Shown: positions 56,487-64,000 of the stretch, piece by piece
Layout: the number at the start of each line of letters is the position of its first letter
How positions within the stretch are numbered: position 1 is the first letter of the stretch
DNA from: Symsagittifera roscoffensis
Lineage: Eukaryota; Xenacoelomorpha; Acoela; Convolutidae
Assembly: GCF_963678635.1 (NCBI RefSeq)
Contig: NC_087070.1
Coordinates: forward strand, 17,767,318 to 17,831,317
Length of the DNA stretch: 64,000 bases
Direction of reading: 5' to 3'
Position numbers and translations under genes: made by a program
The notes under the pieces: generated by a model
The model's input: the letters and a program-made list of their open reading frames with translations, nothing else
Databases searched by the model: none
What the model was told of the DNA's origin: nothing

Positions 56487-59400
56487 TCAGGCGATGCTCA
56501 AGTAGTACTTCTTGTGAAGATGCACCATTATCTCGGTTTCTGCAAAGACCACATGTAGGATAGCATACAATTCCCTCGAGCTCAGTTTGCCCCTGTTTGG
56601 GTCGTACACCGGCATCGAGACCTCCACTATTCCTCTTTCAATCATGAAGTCACGTAGTCTTGTCAGTGCCAATATCACGTGTTCGGGATCAATTGTGTTT
56701 CTGTCGTTGACTCTCGTTACTAGGAAGCAGAGGTATTTGCCCGGGACTTGTGCCACTGACGGTGGAAGCGCTGCTATGCCTCCCAGTCCTGGCCTCTGTC
56801 TGAACAGAAACTCTACGTTCTGGTACTCTCTTTTGAAGTCAGCCTCCAATCTTGATTTGAAACTCATGTCCGCCGTGATGCAGATCGCGCTGGTCCTGTT
56901 TGACAGGATGAAGTCGCTATCCGTTATCATGATGTTCTCTGAGTATTCATTGGGTATTTCGAATTTCGTTTTGAAATTCCTTCCTATGGTAGGCTCTGGT
57001 TCTTCTTCCTCCAGTTCCAATCCGCTTGTTTCCCTCACTTCCTTGAGCTTCTTTATCATCAAATTTTCGGTGTGGGTAAGTCCTACCCCCACTCCCCGGA
57101 CAAAAATATTTATCGACGTCCCCGTCGATGTCGTCGGGTCTGAATTGTCTTTAGGGATGTCCAGTGGCCTGTCTGTTGCTGTCCATCCGAAAAGAGGCTC
57201 CGCTGTCTTCATGTACTTTGCTGCTGATACATCGACTTGCTGCATGCTTTGTCCTTCGTGACCCTCGTCTTTGACATCACGCATCCACTCTAGAATCCTC
57301 AAGTTCGTATTCTCCCTCCTTTCTATTTCACCCTGCTCGAGATCCGTCTCCACTTCTGGCGTCGAGTAATCATCCTGCGGATAATGTCCACCATCGTCAA
57401 TGACCTGCCATTCCTCTCCAGCTTCCAGTTCGCCTACGCCTAGTAGTTCCTCGCTTAACTTTTCTGGCTGTATCTTATCGATCAAGAAGTCATCCCCGTA
57501 CCTATTGTACCTCATGCCTGTGCGTTTACGATTGCCCGTCCTGGTTTCCGGTGGTGTTGGTCGATCCGGTTCCATCCACTTCGGTACCTCGTTTTGCTCT
57601 GGGTCGTTCCAGTCTTCTTCTACAAATGAACCTGCATCCGACTCCACTTCTATCTTTTCGTTGTCGTCCAAGCTCAAGTTCTCATTACCATCATTTTTCT
57701 CTCTGGTGCCTTTCTCATTCACTTCGCACGCTGGTTCCACCACCAGGTAGTCAAGACCCTCCATGTCTTTCGGCAGGCACCAATCCTCCGGGGACGGAAC
57801 GTGAGGTTTCAGATTTTCGTAATGTGCTGCTCGCCCTGTACTCAAGCGATAGAACCTTCCTTGTTGATGTACTTCCGTAATCATGAACGGTCTTCTCCAT
57901 TTCTTGAGTAGTTTCTTTGTTCCCTTGGGCGGTATGACGTTTTGAAAGACCCACACGTATTGGCCCACTTCGTATGGCTTTGCTCTCAGTATCTTTTCGT
58001 CATATTTCTTGCGTTGCCTCGTTTGCGCTTGTGCCGTGTTTCTCCGACATAGCTCGTTCAGCTCTTGTTGTCTTTTGATCGCTTCCTTCACGTATGCTTG
58101 AGGCGACGTCCTCTTCCCCTCGTACTCCGGATAGAAGAATGTCAGAGGCATTGCCCTTTCCCTGCCCGTCAACATCATGAAAGGGCTGATACCCGTTGTA
58201 GAGTGCTGGGTACTATTGTAGGCTCCTACTACCTGTGGCAGGTATTTGTCCCAGTCCGTCATGTACCTTGAGCAGTACACCCTGAGCATGTTGACTAGTG
58301 TCCTGTTCTGTCTTTCTACCAACCCATTGGTCTGTGGATGATAGGTCGTCGAGTGTGCTTGAGCAATGTGTGACCTCTTCATCAATTCTTTTGTTAAGTC
58401 CCCCACAAAAGCCTTGCCGTTGTCTGACTGGAAAGTCATTGGGCAACCATACCGCGATATCCAATGCGTTATCAGGTGATCACATGTTTCCTCTGCTGAG
58501 GCTGTCTGGCACGGAACTGCTTCCGCCAACTTGGTGAAGTGATCTATTATAACTAGTATTTGGTTATAACCCGATTCCGTCATGCAGATTTTCTGATGGT
58601 CTATCTGCACCACTTCATTGAATTCCGAACTCTCGACAGACTTGAGGGGAAACTTCATCTTCCTTGGGTCTTTTACTTGAAGGCATGCTAGGCAGGCATT
58701 CACCCATCTCTCGCAAGCTTTTCTCATTCCCGGCCAGTCAAACCTGTGAAGTATCCTTTGTTGTACTTTATCTATCCCCTGATGGCCCATTTGGTCGTGT
58801 GATCTGAAGAGCACTTCCGTTTGGTACAGTTGTGGTAGTATGATGAGGTTGTGTTTGTGTAATATCTTTTCCTCATCTCTTCTCTTGCACGCTACCACCC
58901 CTTCCGCTGTGTGGTAAAGTAAGTCTCTCTTTTCTTTGTAGAACTGGCTCAAGATCTTGTAGCTGTCTACCTCAAGTTCCCCCTTCTCCTTGACTCCAGA
59001 ATGGATCCATTTGGAGAGGTTACTTGTCATTTTGTCATTCTTCTGGGCCCTTATTAGGTCAGACAGTCTATATCTCGCCTTAACGTGCTCCTTTAACGCC
59101 ATGATCTGTCCATTCATCTCACCAGGATTGTGGATGTCATCGCTCAGTTTCACACATATTATCCTTTTCATGATCTTCATGTCGTCCTCTGGTACCAGAT
59201 TCGTTCTGACGTTTGAGTTGCACGATAGTTCCCTAAGAGGCTTTCTTGAAACTGCTATTTTCTCGAGCTCTGTTCCACCTCGTACCTCTTGCATTTCCAG
59301 ATTGTACGTTCCTGAAGATGGATCTGTCTGTAATTCCCTGTCGTGCTGTCTCATCTTCTCTTCCGCCAGTATCATGCATAGACTGTCTTGATCCTCACTG

Positions 59401-62400
59401 CTCTCGTCCGAGTCTTCATCCCATTCTTTACGCTCCCCGGACAATTTTCCTTCTCCGGTTTCGTCTTCTTTCATGAATCTGGACCACTCCCCGGACTCTT
59501 GATCTAATCCCAGGTGTTCAATTTCTTCTCTGAATGTCACTTTCTTATCCCTGACTTTTGTTTGCTCCAGAATTTTTTCGGGGATTTTCTCAACTAGTGA
59601 TCGCACAACTTCCTTGCTATCAGTGGTGATCCCTTTTGAGACGTCAGTATTGTTCACTGTTTTTTCTCTCCGAAGTATGGTTAGTTCCGGTGCCTCCTGA
59701 CTTTTCCCTTGGATCACGGGTTTGTCATCCGATAGTTTCTCAAGCAACCTCATTAAGTCTTCATCTATTTGGACCGTTCCCTCCTCTACCTGGGTGAGAT
59801 CGTGACCTTTTGCCTTGAGAGTTTCCCTCACGATTTTGGACTTGAGCATTATTCCTACCGGAATCCCTCTGTTTTTCTTCAAGATGGTCTTTTCAAGAGA
59901 CTCTTTTGGCAATTCGGGATGATCTTCAATCGGTTTACCTGATTTGTCCAGCCATCTCGTGAGTGGAAGACTGTCGTATGTTTCTTTGTCCATAAAGGAG
60001 AAACCATCTTTGATCTCAGGTCTGTCCGCCTCTCTTTGTTCCTGTCTCTCGTAGAACTCCGTCTTCTTGCTCAAGCTGTCGGCATTTTGATGTTTGTCTC
60101 GCGTTCTATGTTCAATTATCATGTTGTATCCGTCCAAGCGAACTATCCATCTCCCAATGTAGCTCTGGTCCATTGAGTACGTTTTCAGCCAGCTTAATGC
60201 TCGGTTATCTACTCGCAGTTTGAAAGGTTCACTGCCTAGGTACGCTCTGTATTTCTCGACAAAGGTGACCACTGCGAACATCTCTGCTTTCGGTGCTCCG
60301 TACTTCATTTCTGTGTCACTTAGGACTTTGCTCCCGTATGCTATTGGTCTCAAGACTGTCTTCCCATTCCATTCTTGTTCTTGATGGAGAATCCCAGAAA
60401 TAGCGACTACTGACGCATCCGTGTCTAGCACGTACATCCCCTTCTCAGTCGGCATACCCAGTACTGGTGCCTCACATAGCTCTTTCTTTATTCTCTGGAA
60501 TGACTCTTCTGCTGCGTTGTTCCACGTGAACTTCTTGCCCTTGTGTCTCATTAATTGTTGCATCGGGTATACCTTGTCCGCGTAGCCTTTGATGAACTCC
60601 CTGTAATAGTTAGCGAAGCCCAGGAAGCTCATCAACTGGTGCTCTGTCTTCGGTGATTTCCAGGTTAGGACTGCTTCCACGGCGTCTGGGTCAGGTCTGA
60701 TGCCGTGCTTGTCTACCATCCTGCCCAAATATTTTATTGAGTCCTTGAGTATTTCACACTTTGATGGTTTGCACTTCAGCCCCGATCTTTTCATGCACGC
60801 GAACACCTCATCAAGTCTCTCAATGTGGTCTTCTAGTGTTGGCGTTGCTATTACCACGTCGTCCACATAGCACATTACCAGGTTGCCGTACTTCTTCGTC
60901 ACGCCTATCAGCGCGTGTGCCATCAGCCGTTGAAACGTGGCTGTGGCATTGCAGAGTCCAAACGGCATCCGTTTCCATTGAAACAGACCTAACTCGCAGG
61001 CGAACCCTGTCTTGTCCCTGTCTTGTTTCCTTAACGGTACCTGCCAAAAAGCCGAGCCTAAATCAAGAGTCGTAAAAAATTTTGCATCACCTAACTTCGA
61101 GAGGCTTTCATCAATTCTAGGTATGGGATAGGCATCCTTCACCGTGACGGAGTTCAGGTATCGAAAGTCACAACAGAACCTCAACTGGTCGCCTTTCTTT
61201 TTGGCCATCACTACTCCACACGCCCACGGTGACTTGGATGGTTCTATCATGTCATACTCTAGTAACGTCTCGATTTCTTTTCTACACGCGTCCGATTTGT
61301 GTGGGGTCATACGCCTCGCCCCCTCCCTGTGCGGTACCGCGTTTTCCTCAAGTTCTATTTCATGCTCCACAAAATTACAACACCCGATATCCGCCTTATG
61401 CCTCGAGAAAACTTCTTCGTTCCGCTCTAGTACGTCTTTGATGGCTTCGAGCTGTTCATCTTTCAGTTTGCCCCTCAAATGTTCAATCTCCGGCAGAACC
61501 GGTTTATCTGTCTGCATCTCATCTAGTGTGGGTCGCTCTGGAAAGTTTGAACAGCTCGACAGCCCATCGTCCGTTTCTGACTTAAGTGATTTAATTAGGC
61601 CTGGAGAATATTTAATTTTTTGCAATCGTCTCAAGATACAAATTTTATCCCTGTGATTGGGACAATCAACAACTTCATTTTGTTTTAAGTTCTCAATCGT
61701 TTCATATCGAGTTTTAACCGGCAAAGCATATCCCAGTTTCCTCCCTCTCTGTATCGTGATCGGTATGTCAAGGGTATTCAACAAGACACTGACGCAGAGA
61801 CCACTCTTCGTTATCGAAAATGATCTTCCTAAAACAGCAGCACTTTGACTATTAGGGTTTGGAACTATACATACTTGCTTATTGTCACTTAGTTCATTGT
61901 AGTTTTTCATCCTCAAGCTCACGATTGCTGCTTCATTAGCTTTTAGCCTCACTCTCCTACTCAAGAATACCGGTGCTTTGTTTTCATTTGCCATTATTAA
62001 ATTTACCGGTTTGATTGCGTACCTCCTATCCGGGTTCCGTATCCTGAACATTGCATTATTTAGATCAATCGTTACGTCGAAATTCCTGATGAAGTCTCTG
62101 CCCAAAATGAATTGGTCAGATTCATCCAGGTTTTCTACCACGATGAAGCTCATCCACAGGTTACGTTCTCCCAAATTGAGGGCTATTATCGGCGTCCTGC
62201 CTAGCACCCGAAGGGCCCCTTTGTTCGCAGCTGACAGCCGTATTCTCGAGTCTATCAAATCATCTTTGTTGAAGTCCATTCGCTCCCAAGTCTCAATTGG
62301 TATGACACTCAAGACCGCTCCCGTGTCAAGTAACCCACGTAACTGAGTCTTCTTTCCACTTATGTCCAACACGTGCCCTGTCACGTCTGCTTCCGTTCCG

Positions 62401-64000
62401 ATGTGCATTGCATCTTCTTCAAGCATAGCACAGTGTCCAATCGATCTTACTTTCAATTCCTCCTTCCCTACATAGATTTGTCCAATCAGGTCTTCGTCGC
62501 ATGTTATCATCGTCTTGGTATAGATGTTGATTCCATCTATGTTTAGCATAACCTCGTGTGGACCGTAAGCTTCAGTGTATCTGTTATCAACACGTACCGA
62601 CTTGCTGCCCCCTCTCGTGAGTAGTGCCCTGAGCGCTCTAGAAGTAGTTCGTGGACTTATTCCACTCAAGTAGTCTGCATACACCTCAATGTGCATTAAC
62701 GTCTGGTCGCTCGGCTCGCTCAAGTTTCTAGTCACCTCGTGGCCGCCCACTGTGATTATCGACATTATTCTTGCTCCGATTTTCGATATTCCAAAGGGTT
62801 TACCTGTCACCATTTTCACGGTGTTACAATTCCCGTTCTTTGTTGAGCCCGTTCTAGCCTCTGGTACTACGTTCGTTCCGGTTAATGCTTCGTTAAAATT
62901 CTGTCTCTCGATCTCCAACTTTAGTCGTTGCTCTATTTCTTTCGCAGCCAGATCTTGTTTCACTTTGGCAATTGCTTCCGTCGCCGCTCTCTCATAATTT
63001 ATCTCTAGAGAGCTCCCGGCCGCGGACTCTAACGCACCGCTAACATGTGTTACAGCTTTCACTGTCTTCGTCGGCAATTCGGTGTTTGGTGCCCCTAAGT
63101 TCCTAGATTCGAACTCGTTTTGCCTGTTCCGCTGATTCTGCACCGCCGCTAATGCCAACTTATGTTTTGGGTGATTCTGGTCCTTGACCGCTTCCCAGAA
63201 CAAGGGACAATCCATTCTGAAGTGCCCCTCCTGGTTACAGAAAAAACATCTGGCGCCTATCTTGATGATTAAGCCATTATAGTACTCGTGTTCCTCCATC
63301 TGACTCATGTCCTCCTCATCCGGTGCATAACCTAGGCTCTTCATGCCTTGTTTGTACGTTGTGCAGTCAGCCACATGATGATCCGCTGACCCGCAGTTCG
63401 CGCATGATCTGCGCTTATCCATATCATCTCTAGGTTTGTACCATGATGACCTCTGGGGTTGGCTTCCCCCTTGCGTGTTCCTGTTTTCAGAATATGAGTA
63501 TTTCTTAGGTTTCATCAGCATGTTTTCTCTTGATTTCTGTCTCATTTCTTCTGGGGTGGGTGCGCTGTCCTTCGACAACGTGTAGTATGTTGCTAACATT
63601 GTCCTTAAGTCATCACTTTTCACCCCATCAATGAACTTCGAGGCAATGCTAAAGTTCCGTCTGTTTGTCGACTCCTCTGGGTCACTCCTCCTTCTCAAGC
63701 TCTCGAGGTCATCTAGGAACCGATCTATTGACTCGTCGTCCCTCTGTCTCCTTTTTTCAAATCGCATCATCGCTTGATGACCCTTCATGCCTGAGCCGAA
63801 TCTGTTCAACAGTATTTCAAAGATTTTGTCCGCGGTGTCGCGTTCTTCTTCTTTCTTCGCAACCACACACTTTAATGCCGTGCCTTCTAAATTGCTGAGT
63901 ATGGCTGTGCACGCTTGTCTTTCGTCACTCAAGTTATCTTGCTCTAGATGTAGTCTCATCACTTCCACCCAAGTGTCAATGCATCCATCGGAGTCATCTT
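56487..64000 (-). CDS. Ty3/gypsy Gag-Pol polyprotein, N-terminus beyond window
   Basis: The frame is open to the right edge (DSDGCIDTWVEVM before the first internal Met at 63,968), so Gag is truncated. Residues counted from 63,968: Gag-type domain 1-130; two CCHC knuckles, CANCGSADHHVADC (189-202) and CFFCNQEGHFRMDC (241-254); protease LLDTGAVLSV (near 548); reverse transcriptase with FTTLDLGSAFWQV (near 965) and CYVDDVV (1033-1039); RNase H with LDTDAS (1181-1186); integrase HHCC zinc-binding region near 1715-1765 (HDQMGHQG ... CLACLQ) and catalytic core with QIDHQ, FQSDNGKAF and HPQTNGLVERQ (about 1785-1885); then a GPY/F-like module. An unusual linker of about 400 residues separates RNase H from integrase, and about 430 residues of unknown function follow the integrase. 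All key catalytic residues are present. Confidence 0.95.
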   Translation of the reverse strand, partial: DDSDGCIDTWVEVMRLHLEQDNLSDERQACTAILSNLEGTALKCVVAKKEEERDTADKIFEILLNRFGSGMKGHQAMMRFEKRRQRDDESIDRFLDDLESLRRRSDPEESTNRRNFSIASKFIDGVKSDDLRTMLATYYTLSKDSAPTPEEMRQKSRENMLMKPKKYSYSENRNTQGGSQPQRSSWYKPRDDMDKRRSCANCGSADHHVADCTTYKQGMKSLGYAPDEEDMSQMEEHEYYNGLIIKIGARCFFCNQEGHFRMDCPLFWEAVKDQNHPKHKLALAAVQNQRNRQNEFESRNLGAPNTELPTKTVKAVTHVSGALESAAGSSLEINYERAATEAIAKVKQDLAAKEIEQRLKLEIERQNFNEALTGTNVVPEARTGSTKNGNCNTVKMVTGKPFGISKIGARIMSIITVGGHEVTRNLSEPSDQTLMHIEVYADYLSGISPRTTSRALRALLTRGGSKSVRVDNRYTEAYGPHEVMLNIDGINIYTKTMITCDEDLIGQIYVGKEELKVRSIGHCAMLEEDAMHIGTEADVTGHVLDISGKKTQLRGLLDTGAVLSVIPIETWERMDFNKDDLIDSRIRLSAANKGALRVLGRTPIIALNLGERNLWMSFIVVENLDESDQFILGRDFIRNFDVTIDLNNAMFRIRNPDRRYAIKPVNLIMANENKAPVFLSRRVRLKANEAAIVSLRMKNYNELSDNKQVCIVPNPNSQSAAVLGRSFSITKSGLCVSVLLNTLDIPITIQRGRKLGYALPVKTRYETIENLKQNEVVDCPNHRDKICILRRLQKIKYSPGLIKSLKSETDDGLSSCSNFPERPTLDEMQTDKPVLPEIEHLRGKLKDEQLEAIKDVLERNEEVFSRHKADIGCCNFVEHEIELEENAVPHREGARRMTPHKSDACRKEIETLLEYDMIEPSKSPWACGVVMAKKKGDQLRFCCDFRYLNSVTVKDAYPIPRIDESLSKLGDAKFFTTLDLGSAFWQVPLRKQDRDKTGFACELGLFQWKRMPFGLCNATATFQRLMAHALIGVTKKYGNLVMCYVDDVVIATPTLEDHIERLDEVFACMKRSGLKCKPSKCEILKDSIKYLGRMVDKHGIRPDPDAVEAVLTWKSPKTEHQLMSFLGFANYYREFIKGYADKVYPMQQLMRHKGKKFTWNNAAEESFQRIKKELCEAPVLGMPTEKGMYVLDTDASVVAISGILHQEQEWNGKTVLRPIAYGSKVLSDTEMKYGAPKAEMFAVVTFVEKYRAYLGSEPFKLRVDNRALSWLKTYSMDQSYIGRWIVRLDGYNMIIEHRTRDKHQNADSLSKKTEFYERQEQREADRPEIKDGFSFMDKETYDSLPLTRWLDKSGKPIEDHPELPKESLEKTILKKNRGIPVGIMLKSKIVRETLKAKGHDLTQVEEGTVQIDEDLMRLLEKLSDDKPVIQGKSQEAPELTILRREKTVNNTDVSKGITTDSKEVVRSLVEKIPEKILEQTKVRDKKVTFREEIEHLGLDQESGEWSRFMKEDETGEGKLSGERKEWDEDSDESSEDQDSLCMILAEEKMRQHDRELQTDPSSGTYNLEMQEVRGGTELEKIAVSRKPLRELSCNSNVRTNLVPEDDMKIMKRIICVKLSDDIHNPGEMNGQIMALKEHVKARYRLSDLIRAQKNDKMTSNLSKWIHSGVKEKGELEVDSYKILSQFYKEKRDLLYHTAEGVVACKRRDEEKILHKHNLIILPQLYQTEVLFRSHDQMGHQGIDKVQQRILHRFDWPGMRKACERWVNACLACLQVKDPRKMKFPLKSVESSEFNEVVQIDHQKICMTESGYNQILVIIDHFTKLAEAVPCQTASAEETCDHLITHWISRYGCPMTFQSDNGKAFVGDLTKELMKRSHIAQAHSTTYHPQTNGLVERQNRTLVNMLRVYCSRYMTDWDKYLPQVVGAYNSTQHSTTGISPFMMLTGRERAMPLTFFYPEYEGKRTSPQAYVKEAIKRQQELNELCRRNTAQAQTRQRKKYDEKILRAKPYEVGQYVWVFQNVIPPKGTKKLLKKWRRPFMITEVHQQGRFYRLSTGRAAHYENLKPHVPSPEDWCLPKDMEGLDYLVVEPACEVNEKGTREKNDGNENLSLDDNEKIEVESDAGSFVEEDWNDPEQNEVPKWMEPDRPTPPETRTGNRKRTGMRYNRYGDDFLIDKIQPEKLSEELLGVGELEAGEEWQVIDDGGHYPQDDYSTPEVETDLEQGEIERRENTNLRILEWMRDVKDEGHEGQSMQQVDVSAAKYMKTAEPLFGWTATDRPLDIPKDNSDPTTSTGTSINIFVRGVGVGLTHTENLMIKKLKEVRETSGLELEEEEPEPTIGRNFKTKFEIPNEYSENIMITDSDFILSNRTSAICITADMSFKSRLEADFKREYQNVEFLFRQRPGLGGIAALPPSVAQVPGKYLCFLVTRVNDRNTIDPEHVILALTRLRDFMIERGIVEVSMPVYDPNRGKLSSRELYAILHVVFAETEIMVHLHKKYYLSIA

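Larger units (their letters stand above)
45100..64000 (-). mobile_element. Giant Ty3/gypsy-type LTR retrotransposon, 5' end beyond window
   Basis: Reading on the minus strand: Gag-Pol, an intergenic region with 20-bp repeats, a 1,918-codon frame, a 966-codon frame, a polypurine tract and a probable LTR. All three large frames are uninterrupted, so the copy may be young. Internal coding alone exceeds 17 kb, far above the 5-9 kb usual for Ty3 elements. Base composition is clearly richer in G+C than the AT-rich host DNA. The hexamer class CTYRAG is enriched throughout, and this enrichment also covers about 45.8-47.0 kb, supporting inclusion of that stretch. The 5' LTR, primer-binding site and Gag start lie beyond position 64,000. 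The left boundary at about 45.1 kb is approximate. Confidence 0.85.

Noticed and set aside
56587-57261. A 224-codon plus-strand frame
   Set aside because: Antisense shadow of the Gag-Pol C-terminal extension.

Overview
This is an AT-rich, intron-containing genome segment from an animal, probably an invertebrate; I cannot name the species. Short introns with TTTCAG- or TTTTAG-type acceptors, a recognisable TRIP4 (ASC-1) gene and the kinds of transposable elements present support this. There are no bacterial operons, tRNA genes, rRNA genes or CRISPR arrays that I can support. Most of the window is repeats and mobile elements, some degenerate and some apparently intact.

Layout. Positions 1-14,500 hold four families of tandem repeats: about 1.28 kb and 178 bp units, about 355 bp units whose orientation switches twice, and about 27 copies of a 227-bp unit. 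Positions 14,623-21,984 hold a plus-strand gene cassette that looks like an autonomous DNA transposon. It has an eight-exon SAMD3-like gene, a very large protein joining a SET domain, C2H2 zinc fingers and a transposase-like core (with one frameshift), and a small SGNH hydrolase. A second set of tandem repeats (about 406 and 370 bp units) follows to about 25,660. A fold-back palindrome (26.2-26.8 kb) abuts a broken F-box-like reading frame, and 27.5-32.5 kb is AT-rich repeat-derived DNA.

The one clear host gene is TRIP4 on the minus strand. Its four coding exons run from 43,579 down to 32,565. The second intron is about 8.4 kb, appears to use a GC-AG boundary, and is full of dead LINE copies. 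A PHD-finger retroelement fragment lies just upstream, divergent from it.

From about 45 kb to the right edge lies a large, apparently intact Ty3/gypsy-type LTR retrotransposon on the minus strand, cut by the window edge. It has a Gag-Pol frame of at least 2,500 codons, then two large extra frames of 1,918 and 966 codons, then a polypurine tract and a probable 3' LTR. The 1,918-residue protein has a coiled coil, one complete SGNH hydrolase domain and a second degenerate one. The last two frames are joined by the string TAAAAATG. The element is richer in G+C than its surroundings and unusually rich in the hexamer class CTYRAG.

The strongest candidates for something new are this oversized Ty3 element with its SGNH protein, and the SET/zinc-finger/transposase plus SAMD3-like plus SGNH cassette flanked by hairpin-bearing arrays. 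Two unrelated mobile elements in one window each carry an SGNH hydrolase.
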